A stretch of 64,000 bases of DNA from a bacterium (GTDB lineage Bacteria; Desulfobacterota; Binatia; HRBIN30; CADEER01), in the NCBI GenBank assembly GCA_019637795.1, contig JAHBUY010000004.1, positions 434,001 through 498,000 of the forward strand, written 5' to 3'. Shown piece after piece: positions 42,666-51,321 of this stretch. The notes below the pieces were generated by a model, which was given only the letters and a program-made list of their open reading frames with translations, searched no databases and had not been told where the DNA came from. Each line of letters starts with the position of its first letter. Position 1 is the stretch's first letter. The position numbers and the translations under genes are program-made.

Positions 42666-43415
42666 TCAGACCAGCGCGCCGCCGCGCAGCAGCGGTCGCT
42701 GATCGCCGAACAGCTCGCCGGTTTCGAGCAGACGCACGCCGGGGACGTTGAAGGTGATGAGGAACGCCTCCCGCATCTCGGCGCTCAGGTTCGGCGGGCT
42801 GCCGTGCGGGGTCATCAGGCGGTAGACGACCATCGCGCCGGGCCGCAGCGTGCCCGGCACCACCTCCAGGCCGTCGACCGAGCACGACCACCATTCCAGG
42901 CGCGGATCCCAGGTGTGCGGCAACGCCGTGCCGTGGGTGCCGGCGGCGAACAGCAGCGTGCCGTTCTCCGGCGACAGCGGCCCGAGGGCCAGGAAGCAGG
43001 AGAAGCCGGTGTCCAGCCGATCGATCTCGGCGAACTTGCTGTCCTGGTGGAAGGGAAACTCGGTCTGGGCATCGACGTCGGGCAGCTTCAGGCAGCCCTG
43101 GCTCCAGGTCTGGTCGACATCCGGCCCGACGATCGCCCTGGCCAGCGCCTGGAACACCGGGTGGCGCTGGAAGCGCGCCACGGCGTCGCTGCGCTTCTGC
43201 GGCGCCGGCAGGAACGGCCGCAACCGCTGCCGGGCGCGCTGCCCGGGATTGCTCTCGGGGATCTCCTCGATCGACTCGCGGTAGTAGCGCAGGCAGTCCT
43301 GGCGCACCGGCTCGAGCTCGTCGGCGGTGAACAGGACGTCGGTGAAGAAGAATCCCCGCTCGTCGAGCTCGCGCCGCTGCCGATCGCTGATCAGCCCGCT
43401 GTCGTCTACCCGCAT
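42666..43415 (-). CDS. PhyH-family oxygenase
   Basis: A 249-residue Fe(II)/2-oxoglutarate oxygenase. Iron ligands are H123-Q-D125 (PFHQDSKF) and H204 (TPHGSPPN); R215 (MREAFLITF) is the likely 2-oxoglutarate ligand. LSPENGTLLFAAGTHG is the conserved block. First gene of a two-gene operon with the Rieske oxygenase, with a candidate promoter at 43476-43504. The last codons are close to the Rieske start (23 nt). The substrate is unknown; co-transcription suggests both enzymes act on the same scaffold. Confidence 0.87.
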   Translation of the reverse strand: MRVDDSGLISDRQRRELDERGFFFTDVLFTADELEPVRQDCLRYYRESIEEIPESNPGQRARQRLRPFLPAPQKRSDAVARFQRHPVFQALARAIVGPDVDQTWSQGCLKLPDVDAQTEFPFHQDSKFAEIDRLDTGFSCFLALGPLSPENGTLLFAAGTHGTALPHTWDPRLEWWSCSVDGLEVVPGTLRPGAMVVYRLMTPHGSPPNLSAEMREAFLITFNVPGVRLLETGELFGDQRPLLRGGALV

Positions 43416-43475
43416 GATGCGTTCCCCGATCCTGGCGCCGCCATCCGCCCCCGTCCCGCCGACGCCGGGAAGCCG

Positions 43476-43504
43476 ACGATAGTCGCCGCCGCGGCGAGGC
43501 GCAA
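43476..43504 (-). promoter_or_regulatory. Candidate promoter TTGCGC-N17-TATCGT
   Basis: Minus strand: -35 TTGCGC (43504-43499), 17-nt spacer, -10 TATCGT (43481-43476). It would drive the PhyH-Rieske operon with a leader of about 55 nt and separates it from the upstream JmjC gene. Confidence 0.4.
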
Positions 43505-43530
43505 CGACGAACGCCGCGCGCCGCCGGCGC

Positions 43531-44313
43531 TCACAATCGCAGCCCGCGCAGCCGCATGTAGAGCTCGGCCAGGCGCGCCACCGCGACCTTGGGGCCGCGC
43601 ACCCACCACAGGTTGATGCCGATCGACGTCGTCAGCGAGCGCGCCTGGTGCCACCACAGGCTGGGGATGTAGAGCAGGTCGCCGGGCTCGAGCTCGGCCG
43701 CCCACAGCGGCGCCTCGGCGAAGCGCGGGAAGCGCGCCAGATCCGGCGCTTCGGCGTCCACCGGGCTGTAGTTGGGCACCCCGGAGTAGAACGGGTGGCG
43801 GTACACGAGACCGGTCAGCCGCCGTTCGAGCAGCAGGAAGCGCTTGCGGCCGCGGATCTGCGCGAACAGGTTCTCGGGCAGATCGCGGTGCAGCGGCCCC
43901 TTGGTGTCGGGCGCGCCGAGCCAGAAGCGCGAGCGCGCCCACGGCGCGTTCGCCGCGTACACCGGATGCCGGATGTCGGCGAACAGCTCCGGCAGCAGCT
44001 CGCGCACCCGCACCGACAGGTAGAGGTCGTGCGGCCGCTCGTCGGCGAGCAGGGCGCAGTAGTCGGCGAAGCGGATGCGCTCGTAGTGGAGCCCGCCGCC
44101 GACGTCGTAGTGCGAGCGGCCCTTCTCCCGGATCACCGGCAGCTCGCGATCGCCGAGCTGGCGCGCGAAGTATTCAAGCGACCACTTGGCCATCGCCGGC
44201 CAGTCGGCGATGGCGCCGCGCAGGATCACCGGCCGCGAGCGGCGGACGAATTCCGCCTCGAACTCCGCCGCCGAGGGCGGCGCGATGCGGGGCACTGCCG
44301 TGAGCGCGCGCAC
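43531..44313 (-). CDS. JmjC/cupin_8-type Fe(II)/2-oxoglutarate hydroxylase
   Basis: A 260-residue cupin_8 protein. Iron ligands are H142-R-D144 (PLHRDLPEN) and distal H222 (WWHQARSL). The N-terminal PVILRGAIADWPAMAKWSLEYFA and LEPGDLLYIPSLWWH are standard for bacterial JmjC hydroxylases, which often modify proteins or peptides. It starts with GTG at 44313, 15 nt after the related JmjC gene upstream, and is the last gene of a radical SAM-JmjC-JmjC operon. The paralogue shares NAPW/GAPW, SGVPN and DLARFPRF blocks. Confidence 0.87.
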   Translation of the reverse strand: MRALTAVPRIAPPSAAEFEAEFVRRSRPVILRGAIADWPAMAKWSLEYFARQLGDRELPVIREKGRSHYDVGGGLHYERIRFADYCALLADERPHDLYLSVRVRELLPELFADIRHPVYAANAPWARSRFWLGAPDTKGPLHRDLPENLFAQIRGRKRFLLLERRLTGLVYRHPFYSGVPNYSPVDAEAPDLARFPRFAEAPLWAAELEPGDLLYIPSLWWHQARSLTTSIGINLWWVRGPKVAVARLAELYMRLRGLRL

Positions 44314-44328
44314 GCCGCCCGCCGCCCC

Positions 44329-45108
44329 TCAGCGATTGACCCGCCGCAGCCGCTTGAACAGATCGGCCGCCAGCACCAGCGGCAGGCGCCCCCCGCGCGC
44401 CCACCAGAAGTTGGTCGAGAAGCTGTCGGCGACCGTGCGCACGTGGTGCCAGGCGCCGCGCGGAATGTAGATCGCGTCCCCCGGCGCCAGCTCCGCCTGC
44501 CGCGGCTGCGCCTCGCGGAAGCGCGGAAAGCGCGCCAGGTCCGGCGCCTCGATGTCGACCCGGCAGCCGTTGGGCACGCCGGAGAACAGACTGTTCGGAT
44601 ACAGGCATCCGCTGTCGCGGGCATCGAAGAGCGTGAAGCGCTTCGCGCCCAGGAGCTGGACGTGGAAATTGTCGGCGGCGTCGCGGTGGGTCATCGTCAC
44701 CGTGCCGGCGGGCGAGATCCACAGCTTGTGCGACAGCCACGGCGCGCCGGCGCAGTAGATCGGCGTGGAGACGCGCTCGCGCCACGCCGGCGGCAGCTCG
44801 TCGGCGCGCGCCATCATGTACAGCGACGGGACGCCGCCGCCGCCGAGCTGCTGCAGCAGCTCGCGCAGCGGGCGCGGCTCTGTGCCGACGCCGTGCCGCG
44901 GATCGGCGACCACGGTGCCGCCGCGGGTGACGATCGCCGGCACCGTCAGCTCGCGGAACTCCGCCGCCAGCGCCGCGAACGACCAGCGCCGCAGCTCCGC
45001 CTCCGGCACCAGCCCGCGCACCACCACCGGACGGCGCGTCCGCCGGTACTCGCGCTCGAAGCGCGCCGGCGCCAGCGGTTCGACGCGCGGGATGTCGACG
45101 GCGCGCAT
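44329..45108 (-). CDS. JmjC/cupin_8-type Fe(II)/2-oxoglutarate hydroxylase, second copy
   Basis: A 259-residue cupin_8 protein. Iron ligands are H141-R-D143 (MTHRDAADN) and H221 in AWHHVRTV. ELAPGDAIYIPRGAWHH and RRPVVVRGLV are the family markers. It resembles the following gene (SGVPN, then EAPDLARFPRF shared exactly), indicating duplication followed by divergence. Its ATG is 7 nt after the stop of the large double radical SAM gene, so the three genes form one operon. Expected role: hydroxylation of a peptide, protein or small molecule also handled by the radical SAM protein. Confidence 0.87.
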   Translation of the reverse strand: MRAVDIPRVEPLAPARFEREYRRTRRPVVVRGLVPEAELRRWSFAALAAEFRELTVPAIVTRGGTVVADPRHGVGTEPRPLRELLQQLGGGGVPSLYMMARADELPPAWRERVSTPIYCAGAPWLSHKLWISPAGTVTMTHRDAADNFHVQLLGAKRFTLFDARDSGCLYPNSLFSGVPNGCRVDIEAPDLARFPRFREAQPRQAELAPGDAIYIPRGAWHHVRTVADSFSTNFWWARGGRLPLVLAADLFKRLRRVNR

Positions 45109-45115
45109 CGCGGCC

Positions 45116-47458
45116 TCACACCGGCATCCGGTCGAAGCCGCGCATGCCGCTCGGCAGCGGCGCGGCGGTGAGGCGGACGTCGGCGGCGCGGCAGGCGGCG
45201 GCCAGCCCGTCCAACGCCGCCGCGGCGGCGTCGATGGCGCCGAGGCCGAGCCCGTCGAGCGGCACCTCGACCCGGATGCCGCCGACGCCGTGCGCGCGCG
45301 CCAGCGCCGCCAGCTCCGGCAGCGTGGCGAGCGCCGCCCCGTACAACGGCGCCCGCAGCTCGACCCGCACCCCGGCGCGCACCAGGTTGGCGATGCCGCG
45401 CAGCGCCTGCGCGTGCGCGCCGTCGACGCGGGCGATCGCGTCCGCCGCCGCGGCGCCGGCGGCGAACAGCTTCACCGACGCGTCCGACAATCCCGCCTCG
45501 ACCGCTTCGCGGGTGAAACGCGGGTAGGCGAAGCGGCGACCGTTGCTGGTGACGCCGACCCGCCGCCCGTCGGCGCCGCGCGCGCGCCGCACCAGCGCCG
45601 CGAAGTCGGGATGCAGCGTCGGCTCGCGCCCCGCCAGCATCACCGGCAGGTCGGCGGCGCGCGCCGCGTCGACGCGGGCCTGCAGCGCCGCCGCGTCGTC
45701 GGCCAGGAAGCGGTCGCGATTCTCGCAGCCGGGACAGCCGTTGTTGCAGGCGCCGGCGAAGAAGACCGCCGCCGCCCGCGCGCCGCAGGAGCCGTGCAAC
45801 AGCGCCTCGACCCGCGTCGCCAGCCCGTCCAGGGCCGCCGCGAGCCAACCGGTGGCCGCCTCCGGGGTCGGCGCCGCCGCGGCGTCGATCGGCGCCAGCC
45901 AGCGGGCGACGGCGAGCAACTGGCTGATCTCGGTCTGATCGCCGAGCGCGCGGCGCAGGTGGCGGCACAGCTCGTAGGCGACGGCGGCGCGCGCATCGGC
46001 GAAGCGCCAGGCGATGTCGACGCTGTAGCCCTTGCCGCGCGCCGTGTCCGCCACCGCCGCGGCCTCCCAGGCGTCGGCCGCCAACCCCTGCGCGGTCGCC
46101 AGGGCGTAGATCGGCAGGCGCGGGTAGAGGCGCAGACGATTGCGGGTGATGTCGTGGAAGAAGTCCGACAGCCCGTGGGCGCGCAGCGCCTCGCCCGACG
46201 CCAGCAGGCGCGCCGGCGTCGTCCAGGGATGGAAGAGGATCAGGCTGTGACCGCGCTCGCGCGTGTAGCCGAAGTGCGCCGGGTGGGCGTGCACCAGCTC
46301 GCGCACCAGCGCGGCGGCGGCGAGCAGCACGGTATGGTCGACGCCCTTGTTGAAGAGCTCGAGATCGTCGTCCGAGAACGACTCGAAGCCGACCAGGTAG
46401 AGCTCGAGCCGCGTCCCGGTGCGCGCCGCGATGGCGATGCTGCGCGCCAGCGCCTCGCGGTGCTCGACCAGCCAGTCGGCGCGCGTCTCCAGCAGCCAGG
46501 TGAGATCGCGCAGGCCGCGCCGCTCCGCCTCCTCCAGCAACAGCGGCAGATAGCGCAGCGGGTGCTGATCGGTGAGCACGAAGGCGTGCGGCGCCGGCAG
46601 GTGCGCGGCGAGATAGGCGGCCTGGCGGAGCACCGACTCGACGGTGTCGGCGTCGGAGCGCTTGTCGTAGTCGCCGCCCATGGTGCAGAAGGCGCAGCCC
46701 TTGCGCAGCACCTCGCCGCCGCGCGGCAGCGGCAGGTCGCGGTACGGCGCGGCCTGGCTGACGTCGCGGCTGTAGGGGCAGCCGCCGTTGCCGAACACCG
46801 CGTACGGGGCGGCGCGCACCGCCGCGGCATCGCCGGCGGCGATCACCTCGACGTCGAGCACCGGGCGGTAGTCGAGGCGCGGGCCGCCGGCAGCCTCCAC
46901 CAGCGAGCGCGACGCCGGCTCCGGCAGGCCGTCGCGCACCGCCGACAGGCCGGGGATGTCGACCTCGGCCGGCGGCGCCAGACCGGTCGCCAGCCACATG
47001 GCGAAGGCGCGCCGCACCTCGTCACCCATCTCGCCGCCCGGCCGGCGGCGTTCGTAGGGGCGGTAGGCGATGGCGGCATCGCCGGGCGCGACGCTCGCCA
47101 TGCCCTCGGGCGGCGGCAGGAGCAGCATGCGGCGGTCCGGGCCGCCCGCCTTCCATGCCGCGAACGCGGCCGTGTCGAGCACGCGATCGGCGACCACCAG
47201 GTCGATCGCCTCGTCGACCAGCCAGCGCGTCACCCGCGCCGAGACCTCGGCGTCGCGGACGCGGTCGCCGCCGTCGTAGTAGACGCGCAGCATCCGCGAC
47301 TCATGCCCGAGGGCGCGCGCGTCGCTGCACAACAGGCCGAGCAGCACGTCGGAGAAGTAGCCGCCATCGCGGCTGCCGAAGCTGCTCACCATGGCGATGC
47401 GCAGCGGACGCCCGGCCCGCGGCTCGCCCTGCTCCGCGGTGACCGCGCGCGCCGTCAT
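45116..47458 (-). CDS. Large protein with two radical SAM domains, first cluster motif displaced
   Basis: A 780-residue protein. Residues 18-215 resemble a cobalamin-binding-like Rossmann region (PLRIAMVSSFGSRDGGYFSD). The first radical SAM domain has its Cys split: C227 in GNGGCPYS, then, after 27 residues, C255-AF-C258 (KGCAFCTMGG), instead of CxxxCxxC. ELYLVGFESFSDDDLELFNKG corresponds to the ESG region of B12-type enzymes. The second domain (about 560-760) has a normal C571-NNG-C575-PG-C578 with LAGREPTLHPDF in place of GGEP. First gene of an operon with two JmjC hydroxylases. ATG 47458 is chosen; the longer frame is antisense to the neighbouring GT-C gene. Substrate unknown; it may couple two radical reactions. 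Confidence 0.82.
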   Translation of the reverse strand: MTARAVTAEQGEPRAGRPLRIAMVSSFGSRDGGYFSDVLLGLLCSDARALGHESRMLRVYYDGGDRVRDAEVSARVTRWLVDEAIDLVVADRVLDTAAFAAWKAGGPDRRMLLLPPPEGMASVAPGDAAIAYRPYERRRPGGEMGDEVRRAFAMWLATGLAPPAEVDIPGLSAVRDGLPEPASRSLVEAAGGPRLDYRPVLDVEVIAAGDAAAVRAAPYAVFGNGGCPYSRDVSQAAPYRDLPLPRGGEVLRKGCAFCTMGGDYDKRSDADTVESVLRQAAYLAAHLPAPHAFVLTDQHPLRYLPLLLEEAERRGLRDLTWLLETRADWLVEHREALARSIAIAARTGTRLELYLVGFESFSDDDLELFNKGVDHTVLLAAAALVRELVHAHPAHFGYTRERGHSLILFHPWTTPARLLASGEALRAHGLSDFFHDITRNRLRLYPRLPIYALATAQGLAADAWEAAAVADTARGKGYSVDIAWRFADARAAVAYELCRHLRRALGDQTEISQLLAVARWLAPIDAAAAPTPEAATGWLAAALDGLATRVEALLHGSCGARAAAVFFAGACNNGCPGCENRDRFLADDAAALQARVDAARAADLPVMLAGREPTLHPDFAALVRRARGADGRRVGVTSNGRRFAYPRFTREAVEAGLSDASVKLFAAGAAAADAIARVDGAHAQALRGIANLVRAGVRVELRAPLYGAALATLPELAALARAHGVGGIRVEVPLDGLGLGAIDAAAAALDGLAAACRAADVRLTAAPLPSGMRGFDRMPV

Positions 47459-47585
47459 CGGCCTCGCCCCGGGCTCGTCACGGCGGTCATCTTGAAGGCG
47501 CCGTCGTGGTTGTTCAAGGCCGCAGCGGCGGCGCCGGCCGCCGCCCCGGAGCGTGCCGGCGGCGCGACCGCGGCGGCGTCGCGCG

Positions 47586-49244
47586 TCACCCGCCGGGCAC
47601 CGATTCGAGCCGGTGGAAGCGGATCGGCACCGCCGCCGCCGAGTAGAAGAGGAAGGGCGGATCGTCGGCGGGATCGACGATGACGGCCGGCGGACCGATG
47701 GCGGTCTCGTCGCCCACGAACGGCCGGCATTCCGGACGCGGCCCATCCGGCGGCCGCAGGGGCGAGCGCTGGCGCCCGAAGATCACCCGGTCCCAGCGAA
47801 TCGCGCGCGCCGCGTCCTGGCTCGGCGCGTGTTTGCCGCCGGTGAGATCCTCGAACGTATAGGTCCAGCACTCGATGTCCTCGAGGACGAACCACGGCGG
47901 CGGGCTGCTCGCCAGATGCGCCAGCGGCGCCACCTGCACCCGCTTGCCGGACCGCCGCAGCAGTCCGGCGTAGCGCGCATAGCCCGACAGCGCCCCGTCG
48001 GCGGTGGGCAGCTTGACCAGCGTCAGCTCCGGCGGCAGCGCCGGCGCCGCGGCTTCGACGGCGAGGTACTCCCGGTGCGCCGGCGAGAGGGAGCGCAACA
48101 TGCCCCACGCGGAGAAGAACGGCGGCAGCGCGAACAGGATGGCGGCGGCGGCGATGCCCACCCGGGCCCGCCGCGCCGGCGCCACCCAGCGCTCGAGGAA
48201 CGCCGCGCCGGCCATGGCGACCAGCACCATGGCGAGGGCGATGGCGGAGAGGCGCTGCGCCAGCTCGACGCCCGGCGACGGCATGCCGCACGGATAGGTG
48301 ACGACGAAGTTGATGGCGAAGACCAGCGCCATCGCGCGCGGCAGGCCGCGCGTCAGGCACGCCCAGAGCAGCGCCGCGACGGTGAGGATCGGCAGCGGAC
48401 CGAAGCGCCCGACGTCGAACAGCGCGTGGCCGCCGAGCATCTCGGGCAGCAGCACCGGCTGGGAGAGGATGGCGGCCATGTTGCCGAGGACGCTCTCCGC
48501 GCCCTGGCCGGCGAGCACGCGGGCGGCGAGCACCGCCGCCGCCGCCACGCCGGCGGCCCAGAAGCGCGCGTCGCCGAGCAGGCCGCGGCCGCCGCGCGCC
48601 AGGCCGAGCAGGAAGGCGCAGGGGGCGAATACGTAGAAGGTCTGGCGGGTGTGCGCCAGCAGCGACAGGGCGAGCACCGCCGCGACCAGCGGCGCCGTCC
48701 GCCGGGTCGCCGCGAACACGTCCATGACGATGAACGCCAGCAGGCCGAGGCCGAGCGCGATGGTGTGCATGTCCTCCGACGCCGCGACCCGCATGAGGGC
48801 CGGATGGGTGCCGGTGACGGCCACCGCGAGCAGCGCGCCGTAGGGCGAGCCGGACAGGCGGTAGGCGAGCAGCGCCAGCAGCGCGACGTCGAGCGCGCCG
48901 ACGATCTGCATGGCGCGGAACACCGCGTCGAGGTCGTGGCCGAGCAGGCGGGTCAGTCCGCCGAGCGCCCAGAAACCGTACTGGCCGTAGGTCTGGCCGC
49001 GGTTCGTGCAGGGATCGGGGAACTGCAGGACGCAGTCGACCAGCATCGGCGCGACGACGTCGGCGTGCACCAGCGTCGGCCGCACCGCGACCCCGCGCGC
49101 CACCACCGCGATCGCGAACAGCAGCGCCGCGGCGCGCACCGCCGGATGGCGGAGGAGGTCGGGAGCGGGGCGGCGCCAGCTCGCCAGGAGGGCGGCGACC
49201 AGCGCCACGGTCGCGCCGGCGGAGACGATCATGGGCGGGGGCAT
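47586..49244 (-). CDS. Polytopic membrane protein, GT-C glycosyltransferase-like
   Basis: A 552-residue protein with about ten hydrophobic helices in residues 5-410 and a soluble tail. The first large loop contains VHADVVAPMLVDC, with an Asp where GT-C enzymes keep a catalytic acid, and a Tyr-rich PCTNRGQTYGQYGFWALGGL. The tail (410-552) includes WFVLEDIECWTYTFEDL and ends with beta strands. It is less similar to the other GT-C proteins in this window, so the assignment to that fold is tentative; an integral membrane protein of unknown function remains possible. ATG 49244 is chosen over the longer shadow frame. Divergent from the double radical SAM gene at 49489. Confidence 0.7.
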   Translation of the reverse strand: MPPPMIVSAGATVALVAALLASWRRPAPDLLRHPAVRAAALLFAIAVVARGVAVRPTLVHADVVAPMLVDCVLQFPDPCTNRGQTYGQYGFWALGGLTRLLGHDLDAVFRAMQIVGALDVALLALLAYRLSGSPYGALLAVAVTGTHPALMRVAASEDMHTIALGLGLLAFIVMDVFAATRRTAPLVAAVLALSLLAHTRQTFYVFAPCAFLLGLARGGRGLLGDARFWAAGVAAAAVLAARVLAGQGAESVLGNMAAILSQPVLLPEMLGGHALFDVGRFGPLPILTVAALLWACLTRGLPRAMALVFAINFVVTYPCGMPSPGVELAQRLSAIALAMVLVAMAGAAFLERWVAPARRARVGIAAAAILFALPPFFSAWGMLRSLSPAHREYLAVEAAAPALPPELTLVKLPTADGALSGYARYAGLLRRSGKRVQVAPLAHLASSPPPWFVLEDIECWTYTFEDLTGGKHAPSQDAARAIRWDRVIFGRQRSPLRPPDGPRPECRPFVGDETAIGPPAVIVDPADDPPFLFYSAAAVPIRFHRLESVPGG

Positions 49245-49488
49245 GCTGGACGGGTTCGGGCTGTCGGCCGGCGCGCCCCGCCGCCCGCCGCGCCGCGGGC
49301 CCCGGCGACCGTCGCCGCGGACCGCCAGGCCCCTCGGGGACGTCGCCGCGGCGCGCGGTCGAGCCGGACTTCGTGGTCGCCTACCGAGTTGCGATAGCCT
49401 ATAACCAACGCCACAAGCCAGCGCAGACGGCGGGCACCGCGGCGGGTCTGGAACGGGGACATCCGCGGCTCCGCCCGCTCGCCCGCCC

Positions 49489-51300
49489 ATGCACGTTCAG
49501 CGCGTCATCACCAACGAGACCTGCAACCAGAACTGCTGGTTCTGCAACGCGCGACGGCCGGCCGAGCGTCCCGATTTCATCAGCCCCGCCGCCGTGCGGC
49601 GGCGGATCGCGGCGGCGCGGGGACCGCAGACGCGCGAGATCGTGCTCACCGGCGGCGAGCCGGCCATGCGCAGCGACCTGGCGGCGTTGGTGCGCCACGC
49701 CGCCGAGGGAAGCGGCCGGGTCGTGCTGGAGACCAACGCGACCCTGATCGACCCGGCGGGCGCCGCCGCCCTGGCCGGCGCCGGCCTCGCCGCGGCGCGC
49801 GTGCAACTGGTGGCGTGGGGCGACGAGGCGGATGCCATCACCCGCGAGCCGGGCGGCTTCGCGGCGGCGCTGCGCGGCATCCGCGCCCTCGCCGATGCCG
49901 GCGTCGGCGTCGAGGTGACGACGCCGATCGTCCGCCGCACGCTGGCGCACGCCGCCGCGATCCCCAGTCGGATCGTCGCCGAGGGCCTGCCGGTCGCCGG
50001 GCTGATCCTGATCGCGCCGCTGCAGGCGCCGCTCGCCGACGAGTGCGCGCCGCTGGCCGAGGTGGCCGGCGCCATCACCGCCGTCGCCGACGAAGCGCGT
50101 CGCGTCGCGCTCCCCCTGCGCCTCGATCCCACCACCTACGTCGCGCCCTGCGTCTTCGAACGGCCGGAGCGCGTCGCGCACCTGTTCGCGCTCAACCGCG
50201 GCAACGCGACGCGCGCCGAGTACGGACGCGTGGCGGCGTGCGCCGAGTGCCTGGTCAACGACCGCTGCCCCGGCCTGCCGCGGGCGGCGGCCGAACCGGC
50301 GGTCCTGCATCCGGTGCGCGAGCAACGGCTGCGCCGCCGGCTCACCGTGGTCTCGACGGTGGAGGAGCAGGTGGCGCGCGAGCTGGTCAGCCGCGACGAG
50401 TTTCGCGGCGGCGACGCGCCGGCGGTCGAGTACACGGTGCGGGTGAACTTCCACTGCAACCAGGCCTGCGAGTTCTGCTTCGTGTCGACGCACCTGCCGC
50501 CGGCGCGCGAGGCGGCGGTGCGCGAGGCGATCGAGACGGCGGCGCGCGAGGGCGCGGTGGTCATCCTCTCGGGCGGCGAGCCGACGCTGAACCCGCGCCT
50601 GCCCGACTACGTGCGCCTGGCCAAGGGCGGGGGCGCGCGCTCGGTCGAGCTGCAGAGCAACGCCACCCGGCTCGGCGAGTCGGACCTCGCCGCGACGCTG
50701 GCCGAGGCCGGGCTGGACGGCGCCATGATCTCCCTGCACGGCGCGACGGCCGCGATCTCGGACGCGGTCACCGGCGCCCCCGGCACCTTCGCGGCGACCC
50801 TGCGCGGCGTCGATGCGCTCGTGCAGACCACCGTCCGCGTCCGCCTCAACTTCGTCTTCTGCCAGGCCAACCGCGACGACTTCCCGAACGTCGTCGAGCT
50901 GGTGGCGCGGCGCTGGCCGACGGCGGGGATCGTCTTCTCGTTCGTCGGCTCGCACACCGACGTGGTGCCGCGGACGACGGCGCTGATCCCGCGCTTCTCC
51001 GACGTCATGCCGTCGCTGGTCGCCGGGCTGGCGCGCGCCCGCGCCGCCGGGGTGGCGGTCAGCGGCTTCGAGTCGATGTGCGGCCTGCCGCTCTGCGTCA
51101 TCCCGGCGAGCCAGCGCGCCGCCGTTTCGGCGCTGGCGCTGCCGGAGCACGCCGGCGGCGGCGAGTTCGTCCGCGGCGAGGCCTGCGCGAGCTGCGCCGA
51201 GGCGCGCCGCTGCTTCGGCGTGCGCCGCGGCTACGCCGAGCTCTACGGCACCGGCGAGCTGCGGGCGCTGTCCGACGCCCCCGAGGCGGACGGGCGCTGA
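49489..51300 (+). CDS. Protein with two tandem radical SAM domains, each with auxiliary Cys
   Basis: A 603-residue protein. Domain 1: C12-NQN-C16-WF-C19, GGEP at 55-58, and auxiliary Cys C221, C251, C254, C260 (ACAECLVNDRC). Domain 2: C323-NQA-C327-EF-C330, GGEP at 362-365, and C531, C536, C566, C569, C575 (GEACASCAEARRC). Both units thus look like SPASM-type enzymes, which usually hold extra Fe-S clusters and act on peptides or sugars. The two halves probably arose by internal duplication or fusion (CNQxCxFC in both). No small precursor ORF was identified beside it. It converges with the multihaem cytochrome gene, 21 nt apart; start ATG 49489 has no strong Shine-Dalgarno. Confidence 0.88.
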   Translation: MHVQRVITNETCNQNCWFCNARRPAERPDFISPAAVRRRIAAARGPQTREIVLTGGEPAMRSDLAALVRHAAEGSGRVVLETNATLIDPAGAAALAGAGLAAARVQLVAWGDEADAITREPGGFAAALRGIRALADAGVGVEVTTPIVRRTLAHAAAIPSRIVAEGLPVAGLILIAPLQAPLADECAPLAEVAGAITAVADEARRVALPLRLDPTTYVAPCVFERPERVAHLFALNRGNATRAEYGRVAACAECLVNDRCPGLPRAAAEPAVLHPVREQRLRRRLTVVSTVEEQVARELVSRDEFRGGDAPAVEYTVRVNFHCNQACEFCFVSTHLPPAREAAVREAIETAAREGAVVILSGGEPTLNPRLPDYVRLAKGGGARSVELQSNATRLGESDLAATLAEAGLDGAMISLHGATAAISDAVTGAPGTFAATLRGVDALVQTTVRVRLNFVFCQANRDDFPNVVELVARRWPTAGIVFSFVGSHTDVVPRTTALIPRFSDVMPSLVAGLARARAAGVAVSGFESMCGLPLCVIPASQRAAVSALALPEHAGGGEFVRGEACASCAEARRCFGVRRGYAELYGTGELRALSDAPEADGR

Positions 51301-51321
51301 GCGGCGCCGCCGGCGCGCGCC

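Noticed and set aside
49389..49405. TTGCGA and TATAAC as promoter of the double radical SAM gene
   Set aside because: The two hexamers are only 5 nt apart and no acceptable -35 lies 16-18 nt before TATAAC.
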